64,000 nucleotides of DNA from Brenneria bubanii. Its GTDB lineage: Bacteria > Pseudomonadota > Gammaproteobacteria > Enterobacterales > Enterobacteriaceae. Where the stretch lies: positions 124,001-188,000 of the forward strand of contig NZ_JAKMAJ010000005.1 of assembly GCF_022378355.1 (NCBI RefSeq), written 5' to 3'. The notes under the pieces were generated by a model, which was not told where the DNA came from, ran no database searches, and saw only the letters and a list, made by a program, of their open reading frames with translations. The position numbers and the translations under genes were made by a program. Shown one piece after another: positions 40,115 through 49,559 of this stretch; the stretch's first letter is position 1, and each line of letters opens with the position of its first letter.

Positions 40115-40840
40115 TGTCTTCACCCAGCTATGACAGTACGGTACAGGAAACCTGCGTTTATTTTCAGGAAGTAAGGAAGTCCATTCTTGTTTTTATCAAT
40201 TCAATATGTAATAAAAAATGGCAGGTGTTATTTATTGAATACTTTTATTAGAGGTAATCTATCATAGGCAAATGTTAAAAATGATATGGTTTTACATTCT
40301 TAATGCTGTATTTGTGAACTTATTAGCAAGTCTCATTTAAATAACTTATATCATTTTTTTGTAATTAAATTAATTTATAGGCGGGTTTTATAAGATGCTT
40401 GGCGAAGGGGGCAGTAATAACTGCCAAGCACAATATAAAAATACCACGTTATTTAAATAAGTAAATAAGCCGATTAAACACTAATCATTGTATTTCAATA
40501 AATCACCACCCCTTACCTTTTCCCCATCCATGACCGGTTGCGCCGTTAGCGATAGCAATAAACTCGAGGCGAGTCGCCAGGGTGCCTACCGACGCGACGG
40601 TTCGTCGCTTAAGCAAGATTCCGACCGGAACAGGGGGCAGACTGAGGTTTATCTGTTCGAAATGCGCAAGCGCGCAGATTTTGCAGTGACCTTCACCCCC
40701 TATTTCTGTTTATATATAGCCATGCATTCCAACGTGCAGGCCTTTCTCCATCCGCTGAGAAAACCAGATGGGCATGGTGAGCGTTCTGCCGTTTGAAAAT
40801 GAAAAGTAAAATTCTTGAATCTAAGCGGAGATAATACGTT
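40115..40840. other. Intergenic region upstream of glk
   Basis: 726 bases between divergent genes. The first 350 are A/T-rich and fit a carrier promoter. A 102-codon frame at 40488-40796 has no ribosome site, low-complexity content and no recognisable domain, so it is not called. The glk ribosome site (GCGGAGATAATACGTT) ends the region. Confidence 0.4.
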
Positions 40841-41809
40841 ATGTATCAGTATGCCTTGGTGGGCGATGTCGGAGGGACAAACGCGCGTCTTGCGCTTTGC
40901 TCATTAGAAACCGGTGAAATATCGAACAATAAAAACTACGCCGTGTCCGAGCACGACAGCCTGGAAACCGTTATCCGGTTATTTCTGGCCGAGCATTCCT
41001 CGCTCACCATCAAACAAGGTTGTATCGCCATCGCCTGCCCTATCGTCGGCGATTGGGTAGCCATGACCAACCACAACTGGGCTTTTTCCATCGCGGAGAA
41101 AACGCGGAATCTGAATTTTGACCGTCTGGATATCATCAATGACTTTACCGCCGTCAGCATGGCGATCCCGGCACTCAGCCCGGATGACGTACTCCAGTTC
41201 GGCGGAAACCAGGCCGTCGCCGGCAAACCCATCGCGGTTTATGGCGCGGGCACCGGACTTGGCGTCGCGCATCTCGTTCCCGTCGAAGGTAAGTGGGTCA
41301 GCCTGCCCGGAGAAGGCGGACACGTAGACTTTGCGCCGAACAGTGAGGAAGAGTCGCTGATTCTCAAAATACTGCGCAAGGAGTTTGGCCACGTTTCGGC
41401 GGAACGTCTTTTATCCGGTTCCGGGCTCGTCAACCTGTATCGGGCGATTGTCATCGCCGACAACCGGACGCCGGAATCGCTGACGCCAAAAGACATCTCG
41501 ACAAGAGCACTGGAAAACAGTTGCGTAGACTGCCGCCGAGCGCTATCGCTGTTCTGCGTTCTACTGGGCCGCTTTGGCGGAAATCTGGCGTTAACGCTGG
41601 GAACGTTTGGCGGCATTTACATCGCCGGCGGTATTGTCCCGCGCTTCCTGGACTTTTTCCTCAATTCCGGCTTCCGTACCGCCTTTGAGGATAAAGGGCG
41701 ATTTAAAGATTATCTGGCCGATATTCCGGTTTATCTGATAACCCATGCCCACCCCGGTTTGCTCGGCGCTGGAGCATGGCTTCGTCAGGCAAGCGGCTAT
41801 ACGTTATAA
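40841..41809 (+). CDS. glk: Glucokinase
   Basis: A 322-residue Glk-family glucokinase that phosphorylates cytoplasmic glucose with ATP. Visible: phosphate loop [18 protein letters not shown] at the N-terminus, catalytic Asp in [15 protein letters not shown], sugar-site [10 protein letters not shown], and [14 protein letters not shown] for the second ATP site. Length matches E. coli Glk (321). It stands alone between the 2HCT carrier and dcuR, closed by a GAAA-loop hairpin. Confidence 0.94.
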   Translation: MYQYALVGDVGGTNARLALCSLETGEISNNKNYAVSEHDSLETVIRLFLAEHSSLTIKQGCIAIACPIVGDWVAMTNHNWAFSIAEKTRNLNFDRLDIINDFTAVSMAIPALSPDDVLQFGGNQAVAGKPIAVYGAGTGLGVAHLVPVEGKWVSLPGEGGHVDFAPNSEEESLILKILRKEFGHVSAERLLSGSGLVNLYRAIVIADNRTPESLTPKDISTRALENSCVDCRRALSLFCVLLGRFGGNLALTLGTFGGIYIAGGIVPRFLDFFLNSGFRTAFEDKGRFKDYLADIPVYLITHAHPGLLGAGAWLRQASGYTL

Positions 41810-41817
41810 CATGATGA

Positions 41818-41837
41818 CAGGGCCGGAAACGGCCCTG
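41818..41837. terminator. Hairpin between glk and dcuR
   Basis: CAGGGCCG-GAAA-CGGCCCTG: a perfect eight-base stem closed by a GNRA tetraloop, nine bases after the glk stop and 18 bases before the dcuR end. No U-run; likely a shared 3' structure. Confidence 0.6.
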
Positions 41838-41855
41838 AGCTGACGGTGGCATCCA

Positions 41856-42578
41856 TCACTCACAGTATTGACGCAGCGCATCCTGCTTTTCCGGCAACAG
41901 GCGGTAAAGGTATACCGGTCTGCCGGTGGAGCCATAGAGAATATTGGTGGCAAGAATTCCGGTATCCGCCAGGTAAATGAGGTACTTCCGGCAAGATACG
42001 CGGGAGATGCCGATAGCGTTCGCCAACATTTCCGTTGAAAACTCGGCGCCCTGATTCCCTTCAACCCATTCACACACGGTACGCAACGTTAAACTGGTCA
42101 AGCCTTTTGGCAGTTTCTTACGCTCGCTGGCGGAATTTCCGCTGGTGCGTCTGATCAGATTATCGATATCGGACTGGGCCACAAACTCACGATGTTTCAG
42201 CAAGTTAGCTTCTTCGCGATAGGCCGTTAATGCCTGTTCGAAACGGGAAAACTGAAAAGGCTTAATCAGATAATCCACCACACCGTAGTGCAGCGCTTTC
42301 TTGATGGAGTACACATCGCTGGCGGATGAAATAATGATCACATCCGTTTTTTCACTGAACTCACGAATGGTTGGCAACAAATCCAGACCGTTATCCTGCT
42401 GCATATAAATATCCAGCAATACCAGATCGATGCCTGAATCCGGTTGCATCAGTAAGTTTCTCGCCTGCTGTAACGTGGGTACCGTTGCATAACAGCTAAA
42501 TCCGGAAATCTGACTCAGATAAGATTTGTTCAGTTCTGCAACCATGGCATCGTCATCAACAATCAGTACATTAATCAT
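41856..42578 (-). CDS. dcuR: DcuR-type response regulator
   Basis: A 240-residue CitB-family response regulator very similar to E. coli DcuR. The receiver domain starts MINVLIVDDDAMVAELNKSY, with phospho-acceptor Asp56 (LLLDIYMQ-type) and GVVDYLIKPFQFSRFEQAL. The C-terminal DNA-binding part has LPKGLTSLTLRTVCEWVE and ISRVSCRKYLIYLADTGIL. I chose ATG 42578, matching E. coli; the start overlaps the dcuS stop by eight bases. Activates C4-dicarboxylate transport and metabolism genes in E. coli; here the flanking carriers are the plausible targets. Confidence 0.92.
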   Translation of the reverse strand: MINVLIVDDDAMVAELNKSYLSQISGFSCYATVPTLQQARNLLMQPDSGIDLVLLDIYMQQDNGLDLLPTIREFSEKTDVIIISSASDVYSIKKALHYGVVDYLIKPFQFSRFEQALTAYREEANLLKHREFVAQSDIDNLIRRTSGNSASERKKLPKGLTSLTLRTVCEWVEGNQGAEFSTEMLANAIGISRVSCRKYLIYLADTGILATNILYGSTGRPVYLYRLLPEKQDALRQYCE

Positions 42579-44187
42579 GGTCAAACGGCCTTGCTTGATA
42601 AGGTATGTTAACGAAAAACTGGGTATACACCTCAGGTTCCGACTCAAAATCGATGTTTCCGCCTATCTTCTCCAAACTCTGCTTAGTTAGATACAGACCT
42701 ATGCCTCTTCCACTGCCTTTTGTGGAAAACCCCTGCTCATAAATATGAGCCTGATTCTCTAGTAAAATACCCGGGCCGTCATCACCAACGGTGAAATGCA
42801 ACCGCCCATCCTGATGGTGAAATCCTACGCTGATTTCACAATTTTCCTGCCCGTCGATGGCATCCATCGCATTCTCAATCAAATTGCCCAGAACCGTAAT
42901 CAGTTCATTGGTGGCGTCCACGTCATCCGTATCGAGCAACAGACTGTCTTCACTAATTGACAGCGTAATGCCGAGATCGCGGGCCCGGTTAATCTTACCC
43001 AACAAGAAACCGGCAATCACTGGCGATTTCACTTTACGGATAATCGAGCCGATTTCCGCCTGATAGTTGTTGGCGGTTTTTAAAATATAGGCCTCCAGCT
43101 GAGGATAATATTTTAAATGCAGCATCCCCAGGATCACATGCAGCTTGTTCATAAACTCATGCGACTGCGCTCGCAGCGCATCCGCATAGTAGGACATGCC
43201 GGACAGGCGTTGTAACAACTGGCTGATTTCAGTTTTATCACGGAACGTCACGATCGCGCCGATCATATCGCCCTTAACAAACACCGGTACGGTATTCGTC
43301 AGCAGCAGATGACCATGAACGTTGATTTCTTCGTCGCGATGCGGGATACCGTTCTCCAGCACCTGTTTCAAATTCAGCTGATCCAACCAATGCTGACTGA
43401 TGCTTTCTGCCGTTTTATCCGGCGACTGGCTTCCGCCCTGGCGAAATAGCCGTATCGCCTCGTCGTTGATTACCGTGATATTCGCGTGACCATCGACCGC
43501 GATGACGCCTTCCTTAATCTGCTTCAACATCGCATTACGCTGCTCAAACAGATTCGAGATCTCAAACGGCTCGAAACCCAACATGATGCGTTTGAGTATT
43601 CTCACCAAAACCAACGTGCCCAACCAGCCAACCAAAGCGCCGGCCAGAATCGTCCAGGGGATCATCCAGCGGTTCTCGTTAATCACTTTCTGTACGCTGG
43701 TCAATGCAATGCCCAGCGCGACGACGCCAACCTGCTGATGATTCGCATCGAACACCGGTGTGAATACCCGTAGGGCCGGGTCAAGCGTACCACGGCTGAT
43801 TGATGAATTCTCCATCCCCAGCAAGGCGGGATAAATATCCTGACCCGCAAAATGCTCGCCAATCCTGTCACGCTCGGGGTGAGTATGGCGAATGGTATTC
43901 ATATCGGTGACGGTAATGAAAAGTAACTGATTCCGCAGGCTGATGCGCTCCGCCGCTTCCTGTATCGAGTCTGGATTGCCGAGACCTTTCAAATCGTCGA
44001 TAACCAGAGGCGAGGCGGCAAAGGTACGGGCAATCGCGAAGGCTTTTTCCCGGAGATGATCTTCAGAAAGCTGGTTAATGCGAAAAAACAACAAGGCGTA
44101 TACGACTAAAAGAACCGCGCCAATCACCGCCGAAACCATCAGAAACACCGATGTCCCCAACTTCAACGGTGTTTTTTTCTTATTCAT
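42571..44187 (-). CDS. dcuS: DcuS/CitA-type sensor histidine kinase
   Basis: A 538-residue membrane sensor. TM1 is at about 11-35, a periplasmic PAS (PDC) domain at 40-172, TM2 at 176-196, a cytoplasmic PAS at 215-320, and a kinase core. R100 and H103 in TIRHTHPERDRIGEHF correspond to the carboxylate-binding RxxH of DcuS. Phospho-acceptor His343 is in ALRAQSHEFMNKLHV; the N-box is NLIENAMDA, the G-boxes DDGPGI and STKGSGRGIGLYL. I chose the ATG at 44187 because CCGGAGAG lies six bases upstream. Whether it senses fumarate/succinate or citrate cannot be settled. Confidence 0.9.
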   Translation of the reverse strand: MNKKKTPLKLGTSVFLMVSAVIGAVLLVVYALLFFRINQLSEDHLREKAFAIARTFAASPLVIDDLKGLGNPDSIQEAAERISLRNQLLFITVTDMNTIRHTHPERDRIGEHFAGQDIYPALLGMENSSISRGTLDPALRVFTPVFDANHQQVGVVALGIALTSVQKVINENRWMIPWTILAGALVGWLGTLVLVRILKRIMLGFEPFEISNLFEQRNAMLKQIKEGVIAVDGHANITVINDEAIRLFRQGGSQSPDKTAESISQHWLDQLNLKQVLENGIPHRDEEINVHGHLLLTNTVPVFVKGDMIGAIVTFRDKTEISQLLQRLSGMSYYADALRAQSHEFMNKLHVILGMLHLKYYPQLEAYILKTANNYQAEIGSIIRKVKSPVIAGFLLGKINRARDLGITLSISEDSLLLDTDDVDATNELITVLGNLIENAMDAIDGQENCEISVGFHHQDGRLHFTVGDDGPGILLENQAHIYEQGFSTKGSGRGIGLYLTKQSLEKIGGNIDFESEPEVYTQFFVNIPYQARPFDHD

Positions 44188-44507
44188 CTTGCTCTCCGGA
44201 ATAACCATCATTACACCGTTATCTTATACTTATTCATCACATTTCGCGTGCCGGCAAACGCTGAACACGTTCCCGGGCGGAAGACGAAGCGCATCATTTC
44301 GGATAAAATTAATATAAAAAACAAGAAAATAACCCGATAGGATTGCAAATGCCGCCAGGCAATAATGAATAAATTCCCCGTTGTATCATCAATAAAACCG
44401 CCGGGGAAACAAATCTGTCGGTATCAGCATCAAGCGTGATATTTGCAGCGGCCGGGTTTATATCGCCAGCGCCGCTGCAAGTTGAAAGGTGTAAGGAGGC
44501 GCCGGTC
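44188..44507. other. Intergenic region upstream of dcuS
   Basis: 320 bases holding the dcuS promoter and, at 44443-44480, the 3' hairpin of the DASS carrier gene. No gene seen. Confidence 0.4.
44443..44480 (-). terminator. Hairpin after the DASS carrier gene
   Basis: TTGCAGCGGC and GCCGCTGCAA form a perfect ten-base stem with an 18-base loop, 27 bases after the carrier stop. No U-run follows, so it is a 3'-stabilising or factor-dependent end at best. Confidence 0.45.
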
Positions 44508-45920
44508 TTACCAGTAACCGAGCACTTTCCACCACATGCCGCCAACCACCAGCCAGATAGGAATGATCACCAGACTGACTAAGAAACCGATCTTCCACCA
44601 GGTGCTTAATGGCATGTAACCACAGCCGAACAGAATGGGCGCCGGACCGCTGGAATAGTGAGTAGTGGACATAAACAGGTTGCTGAAGATACCGAAGACC
44701 AATACCGTCAGCATCGGCGGCGCCCCCGCAGCCAGCGCAATCGACACGAAAATGGCATACATGGCGCTGATATGGGCAATCGCACTTGCCATCAGATAGT
44801 GGCTATAGTAGTAAACCAGCAGCAGCAGGCCCAACATCGGCAACCAGTGCATACCGCTTACGGCATTTCCTGCCATATTCCCCAGCCAGGCAATCAGTCC
44901 CATTTTATTCAACTGACCGGCCAGCGTCATCAGAACCGCAAACCACACCACGGTATGCCAGGCTTCTTTTTCGCTGACGACATCGTCCCAGGTCAATGCA
45001 CGACTCAGCAACAGTACGCTCAAGCCGGCCAGCGCCGTCAGGGTCGCATCAATATTCAACGTCGAACCAAGCACCCAGAACGTAACCAGCCCCAGGAACA
45101 CGCCCAGAACAATCCATTCATTACGGCTCATCCGCCCCATTTCACGCAGACGTTCCACCGCAATCGCCCGCATTTCGGTAGTGGTTTTCAACTCGGGCGG
45201 ATAAAAGCGGTAAATCAGATAAGGAATCAGCGCCAGTGAAAGAAAGCCGGGTAATAATGTGGCCAGCGCCCAGTCCGTCCAGGTGATGTGGTAACCGAAC
45301 TGTGACGCCAGCTTGGCGACCATCGGGTTACCGGCCATGGAGGTCATAAACATGGCGGAAGTCACGGCGTTACACTGGAAAATAGACTGCACCAGAAAAG
45401 CGCCAATACGTCGTTGCGTCCCCTTTTCCGGCGTCGAGTCATAGGCTTCGGAGATGGAGCGGAACAATGGGGTGATAATCCCGCCGCAGCGCGCAGAGGT
45501 TGAAGGCATTGCCGGCGCAAACAGTAAGTCGGTAAAGACCAGCCCGTAAGCCAACCCCAGGGAACTATTGCCTAATTTGCTGATAAACAGCAAACCAATG
45601 CGCCGGCCAAAGCCAGTTTTAATAAAGCCGCGGGAGATAAAGAACGCACAGGCAATCATCCAGATGGTCGGATCGCTGAATCCCGCCAGAACGTCTTTAA
45701 TGGACAACAGACCTAATATTGAGACCGACGTCAGGCTGAACATCGCCATCGCGCCCAACGGGTATGGAGAGAGGATTAAACCCACCACCGTTGCGATAAA
45801 TATCGCCATTAAGTGCCAGGCTGGGGGGCTAACGCCAGCAGGAACCGGGAGTACCCATAATCCGCCGGCGATACAAATGATAATCAGAAGCTTTAACAAC
45901 CTGCTATTATTTGCAGACAT
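44508..45920 (-). CDS. DASS-family dicarboxylate/tricarboxylate carrier
   Basis: A 470-residue inner-membrane protein of the divalent anion:sodium symporter family (CitT/TtdT/YbhI group), probably an exchanger for citrate, tartrate or succinate. About twelve hydrophobic segments and two SNT-like motif regions are visible: LLFAPAMPSTSARCGGIITPL and TSMAGNPM in the first half, LFMSTTHYSSGPAPILFGCGY in the second. It reads toward dcuS with 320 bases between, and is the likely second target of the DcuSR pair. Long A/T-rich upstream region. Confidence 0.88.
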   Translation of the reverse strand: MSANNSRLLKLLIIICIAGGLWVLPVPAGVSPPAWHLMAIFIATVVGLILSPYPLGAMAMFSLTSVSILGLLSIKDVLAGFSDPTIWMIACAFFISRGFIKTGFGRRIGLLFISKLGNSSLGLAYGLVFTDLLFAPAMPSTSARCGGIITPLFRSISEAYDSTPEKGTQRRIGAFLVQSIFQCNAVTSAMFMTSMAGNPMVAKLASQFGYHITWTDWALATLLPGFLSLALIPYLIYRFYPPELKTTTEMRAIAVERLREMGRMSRNEWIVLGVFLGLVTFWVLGSTLNIDATLTALAGLSVLLLSRALTWDDVVSEKEAWHTVVWFAVLMTLAGQLNKMGLIAWLGNMAGNAVSGMHWLPMLGLLLLVYYYSHYLMASAIAHISAMYAIFVSIALAAGAPPMLTVLVFGIFSNLFMSTTHYSSGPAPILFGCGYMPLSTWWKIGFLVSLVIIPIWLVVGGMWWKVLGYW

Positions 45921-46694
45921 AAAATACCACTCTTCATTATTAATACGGAATTCGTTAACTAATAACGGATGTCCCGTGCGGAGGAGTTGGTATTTCTTAT
46001 TCTTCCTTCATCACCCTGCCGGTTAATACAGTATTAACTATATTAACTATCGCAACAGGAAACATCAGCCAATAAAAGGACGAGAAAGTAATGGTAAGGG
46101 TGATTTCTCGCCCACTAAATTCTGATAAATCAATAGAAGCATAATAATGAAATACCGTAACAATCAGTAATTACTTTACTTATAAAATATATTAATTAAC
46201 TTAATTATCAGGTTAATAATTTCAAATAGTGAATTAAATTCACTGACATTAACAATTTATAAACATTAAATTAACTAAAATAGCCAGTCAAAAAAAAGGA
46301 TAATCCCTGTTTTTTATGCGTGTATTTGAAATTTCAAGTCAATGGAATAAGCGCTGATTTCTATTTTTCTGCCTGATTTTCGTTAGCACTTAAGAAATAC
46401 TAAAAGTAGAAAACGCTGCCCGTTTTTTATTTATTCTCTTTTCAGAAAAAATATGATTTGCCACAGAACATCATATCATCCAAATAAAACTGCCGGAATT
46501 TGTGATGACATAGCCCGCAAAAACATAACCAAGGGTTACAGCATGACTAAGATAGCGATACCGCGACGCCGGCGGCATGCATCCATTGGTAAACGCCTGC
46601 GCGCCAAAACCCCAACGACCGATAAATACAACCATAACAGACAAGAGTATTGCCATTTAGCCCCCGGCAGGCATCTCGCTGAGCGTCTAAAACG
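45921..46694. other. A/T-rich region upstream of the DASS gene
   Basis: About 770 bases. 46030-46450 is strongly A/T-rich with no gene and should contain the carrier promoter and possible DcuR sites. A 61-codon minus-strand frame (46471-46656) is listed separately. Confidence 0.4.
46471..46656 (-). CDS. Doubtful small hydrophobic protein
   Basis: A 61-residue frame starting MAILLSVMVVFIGRWGFGAQ and containing a second hydrophobic stretch (LSHAVTLGYVFAGYVIT). It follows the csp terminator on the same strand and has only a weak G-rich ribosome site. A plus-strand frame overlaps it fully. I do not recognise it; it may be a real small membrane protein or chance. Confidence 0.25.
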   Translation of the reverse strand: MAILLSVMVVFIGRWGFGAQAFTNGCMPPASRYRYLSHAVTLGYVFAGYVITNSGSFIWMI

Positions 46695-46722
46695 AAAAAA
46701 CCCGCTCAAGGCGGGGTTTTTT
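46695..46722. terminator. Terminator of the cold-shock gene
   Basis: AAAAAACCCGC and GCGGGGTTTTTT flank a five-base loop, giving a bidirectional rho-independent terminator with U-runs on both strands, 71 bases after the csp stop. Confidence 0.8.
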
Positions 46723-46792
46723 CTCACTATCATTTATCTGCTCAGGCTCTGGCCTTCATCGCTACCGTAAATGTTAGCGAGACTATCGGCAA

Positions 46793-47005
46793 TTAAAGCG
46801 CGACAACATTAACCGCTGACGGGCCTTTCGCGCCGTTCTCAATCGAGAACTCCACTTTTTGGCCTTCGTCCAGGGTTTTGAAGTCGTTACTCTGAATGGC
46901 GGAAAAATGCACAAATACATCTTTGCTGCCGTCTTCAGGGGAGATAAAACCAAAACCTTTGCCGGCATCAAACCATTTTACCAAACCAGTCGTTTTGTTA
47001 GACAT
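46793..47005 (-). CDS. Cold-shock protein, CspA family
   Basis: A 70-residue single cold-shock domain: [20 protein letters not shown] contains RNP1 (KGFGFI), and [11 protein letters not shown] contains RNP2 (VFVHF). It binds single-stranded RNA/DNA as an RNA chaperone. It is closest to E. coli CspA/CspG. I chose the ATG at 47005 (AAAAGGAAG upstream). In E. coli cspA has a long leader; here only 91 bases separate it from a divergent ORF, so any long leader would run antisense into that ORF. Cold induction is therefore not assured. Confidence 0.93.
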   Translation of the reverse strand: MSNKTTGLVKWFDAGKGFGFISPEDGSKDVFVHFSAIQSNDFKTLDEGQKVEFSIENGAKGPSAVNVVAL

Positions 47006-47096
47006 AGATACTTCCTTTTCAATTTTTGAGCCACAGAAAGTGGCGAGCATAGCCTGTTTGCAGAGTTTTACTTATGGAGCACTTAGGAGGAGACTC

Positions 47097-47210
47097 ATGA
47101 AGAAGGGTATCTTATCCAGGGATAACGCTTTAACTGAGGACTGCTTTACTAAAACTGCTTTCATAAGGTCTGTGTTCCAAACCGTTGACGCCATAGTAGG
47201 CCTGGTTTGA
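47097..47210 (+). CDS. Small protein, 37 residues, divergent from csp
   Basis: TTAGGAGGAGACTC, an excellent ribosome site, precedes ATG at 47097. The 37-residue product begins MKKGILSRDNALTEDCFTKT and ends FQTVDAIVGLV. No signal peptide or membrane helix. I do not recognise the family. A strong terminator at 47327 could close its transcript. The quality of the ribosome site and the isolated position make a real short gene plausible. Confidence 0.5.
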   Translation: MKKGILSRDNALTEDCFTKTAFIRSVFQTVDAIVGLV

Positions 47211-47326
47211 TTTAATAAGCAAGAATTAATTTTTCGATGCCAAATGAGTAAAGAGATATCCAGGCCGCCATCGGGCGAAAAACGGCGTTATTCTGGCGTT
47301 GAGAAAATCATAACGACATCAATAAT

Positions 47327-47357
47327 AAAAGCCCTGACCATTGCAGTCAGGGCTTTT
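47327..47357. terminator. Strong bidirectional terminator
   Basis: AAAAGCCCTGAC and GTCAGGGCTTTT: a perfect 12-base stem with a seven-base loop and U-runs on both sides. It ends the transcript of the 37-codon ORF or of an unannotated small RNA between 47210 and 47327. Confidence 0.8.
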
Positions 47358-48137
47358 AAGGTACTGCGAACTTCAAATTTAACATTAATGGACTTATTAA
47401 TTTATTACTGCTAAGGATACTGCTTTTAAATGTACAGGTTTACCAAAGATAATGTTGGGTGCAATACTATAAAAACCTCCCTTTAATTATCGTTTAACAT
47501 CATTCCGCCAACCTGACGACCTGATTCAGGTGGGGGAACCTTAAACAAGTACATCTCCCCTCGCGACCTATACTTTTGATGCGTGACTTTACTTCCGTTG
47601 CGATAATCCAACAAAATAAACGATCCAACTCAATCGCAACCAATCACCACAAAATCAAGACATTACATCGTCGCGTTATTTCACCACCTTGCGATTTAAT
47701 ATACCAACTACAGAGCCTTAAAGTATTACCGACGCAAAAATCAACTCATCTTAACGTCAGCGATCCCATACAAAAAACACTTCGTGGCTGTTATCGCAAA
47801 TCACTCAAACTCATACTAAATAAACAGCGAACTAGCATACTGCCGCTGTTAAAAGTTAATTTACGAGTTTTAAAAATAGAGTCAATACTGTTTTTAATAA
47901 CATGATTTTATTAACAGCATTCATCAACAACCATCGTGATGGATATGCTGATTATCTTAAACTTGAGAAGGCGTTTCTTGACATATAACCTGATACATCA
48001 GTTAACAACGAAATCACCCTCGATAATGCCGTTGCAGCCTTTTATCGGGCTGAATAGCGTTATCTTCTCTCTGCATCCCGTCTTCATTTGAGCTTTTAGA
48101 TAAACCGATAGATTTTATTTTTAACAAGATTCCAGAA
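47358..48137. other. Intergenic region upstream of the ibpB end
   Basis: 780 bases without a supported gene. A 109-codon plus-strand frame (47576-47905) has a TTG start and no ribosome site. At about 48000-48100 one plus-strand frame reads VNNEITLDNAVAAFYRAE, stop, RYLLSASRLHLSF, which could be a decayed gene end, but it is too short to name. Confidence 0.35.
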
Positions 48138-48172
48138 GAAAAAACGCCCGCTATCTGGCCGAATAGCGGGCG
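48138..48172 (-). terminator. Terminator of the ibpAB operon
   Basis: CGCCCGCTAT/ATAGCGGGCG (perfect ten-base stem, eight-base loop) followed on the minus strand by TTTTTTC, 40 bases after the ibpB stop. Confidence 0.85.
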
Positions 48173-48211
48173 CGACAAACAAAATAACGATAAATGAACA
48201 GCCGCGAGCGG

Positions 48212-48682
48212 TTATGACTCAATAGTCGGCTGGCTCGTTTCCTCGGCGGAAGGCTGATTTAATACCGGGCGACTACCGCCAATGGCGATCCGCTGCGGCT
48301 GCAAGGCCTCCGGCACATCGCGCACCATATCGATATGCAGCAACCCATTTTCAAACTTCGCATCAGAAACATGCAGATGCTCCGCCAGCGTAAAACTCAG
48401 GGAGAAAGGTTTGAACACCAACCCCTGATGCAGATACTCCACTTTTTCCTCCGGCTGCCTTGGGCTGCCTTTTACCGTCAGGCGCGGACCTTCCACCTCA
48501 ATGTCCAAATCGCTTTGCCGGAAACCGGCTAAAGCCAGCGTGATGCGGTAATGGTTATCGTCTTTTTTTTCAATATTATAGGGAGGAAACTCAATGGGTT
48601 CCTGGCCCCCCTGCATCGAACTGGCTAATTTGTCAAAACCGATCCACTGACGCAATAAGGGTGATAAATCATAGTTACGCAT
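48212..48682 (-). CDS. ibpB: Small heat-shock protein IbpB
   Basis: A 156-residue alpha-crystallin-domain chaperone that holds aggregating proteins at heat shock with IbpA. It begins [20 protein letters not shown], almost the same as E. coli IbpB, and carries [20 protein letters not shown] and the [15 protein letters not shown] end of the crystallin domain. The C-terminus has about 15 extra residues. I chose ATG 48682 by homology; AAGGAG precedes it inside a ROSE-like stem. Second gene of the operon after ibpA. Confidence 0.95.
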   Translation of the reverse strand: MRNYDLSPLLRQWIGFDKLASSMQGGQEPIEFPPYNIEKKDDNHYRITLALAGFRQSDLDIEVEGPRLTVKGSPRQPEEKVEYLHQGLVFKPFSLSFTLAEHLHVSDAKFENGLLHIDMVRDVPEALQPQRIAIGGSRPVLNQPSAEETSQPTIES

Positions 48683-48690
48683 ACTTATTA

Positions 48691-48708
48691 CTCCTTCTAT
48701 GAAGCGAG
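48691..48708 (-). promoter_or_regulatory. ROSE-type RNA thermometer hairpin before ibpB
   Basis: On the ibpB sense strand CUC-G-CUUC-AUA-GAAG-GAG folds the GAAGGAG ribosome site into a stem with a single bulged G opposite it, the hallmark of ROSE elements. It should open with heat to allow ibpB translation. Confidence 0.65.
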
Positions 48709-48812
48709 ACAATTTCACCCAGCCGCGGCAACGCCACTGGGCTCGTCCCCATAAGGCGGACGATGGTTATTACATTAATTCATTACGATATGACCACCGG
48801 CTCTGGCGCCGT

Positions 48813-49226
48813 TTATTTAATTTCGATCCGACGCGGCTTCATGGTTTCCGGCACAATGCGCTGCAGATCGATATACAGCAAACCGTTTTCCAGATTAGCG
48901 CCTTTGACCTGAATATGTTCGGCCAGCTGGAATTTGCGTTCGAAATTACGCTCGGCGATCCCCTGATATAAGTAGTTGCGGGCTGCGGGTTCGTCGGCAT
49001 GCGCGCCTTTCACGATCAATAGATTATCGTGTGCGGTAATGTCCAGCTCCTGCTCGGCAAAACCGGCAACGGCAATAGCGATACGGTATTGGTTTTCGTC
49101 GACTAACTCGACATTGTAGGGAGGATAGCCGCCATTACCCTGAGTTTGGCCCGTTTCCAACAGATTAAACAGGCGGTCAAAACCAATAGCGGAACGATAA
49201 AGCGGTGAGAAATCGGGGTTACGCAC
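48813..49226 (-). CDS. ibpA: Small heat-shock protein IbpA
   Basis: A 137-residue alpha-crystallin chaperone, the same length as E. coli IbpA and highly similar ([66 protein letters not shown] end). First gene of the ibpAB operon, 130 bases before ibpB. The start is GTG at 49226, where E. coli has ATG; AGGAGG lies six bases upstream and is sequestered in a ROSE-like stem. A sigma-32-type promoter is seen at 49338-49365. Confidence 0.96.
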   Translation of the reverse strand: MRNPDFSPLYRSAIGFDRLFNLLETGQTQGNGGYPPYNVELVDENQYRIAIAVAGFAEQELDITAHDNLLIVKGAHADEPAARNYLYQGIAERNFERKFQLAEHIQVKGANLENGLLYIDLQRIVPETMKPRRIEIK

Positions 49227-49231
49227 AATAG

Positions 49232-49252
49232 CCTCCTAAAAATTCAGCGAGG
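49232..49252 (-). promoter_or_regulatory. ROSE-type RNA thermometer hairpin before ibpA
   Basis: CCUC-G-CU on the sense strand pairs with AG-GAGG of the ribosome site, again with a bulged G opposite. The leader from the predicted start site to the GTG is about 105 bases, typical for a multi-hairpin ROSE leader. Confidence 0.7.
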
Positions 49253-49337
49253 ATTCGCAATCAACCTTCCCTAAGGACAGGTTCACCATTCGGACAGATA
49301 CCCGTACGGCGTATCTTTCTCTCCGAACTTGACATAG

Positions 49338-49365
49338 AAATGGTGGCCATTCTCAGATTTTCAAC
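49338..49365 (-). promoter_or_regulatory. Sigma-32 (heat-shock) promoter of ibpAB
   Basis: On the minus strand GTTGAAA (-35; consensus CTTGAAA) is followed after 13 bases by CACCATTT (-10; consensus CCCCATNT). Position fits a start about 105 bases before the ibpA GTG. Confidence 0.7.
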
Positions 49366-49559
49366 AGATAAATAGAAAAAATTGTCGCTTTTAATACAAA
49401 ATTCACCGATAAGAGTGCTGTTATCACATACACTTAAATTATTCGATGTGGATAACGCCCGGGTAATAAAACAGCCAACGCATCTGCAATTGAAAAGATG
49501 ACGGGTAATCGCGAGAGCCAGGGCAGATACGCCCTCCCTCCCCTTAACGGACGGTAAGT

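Noticed and set aside
40488-40796. 102-codon frame upstream of glk
   Set aside because: No ribosome site, no domain, unlikely composition; lies in a promoter region.
47576-47905. 109-codon frame in the csp-ibp gap
   Set aside because: TTG start without ribosome site, A/T-rich composition typical of non-coding DNA.
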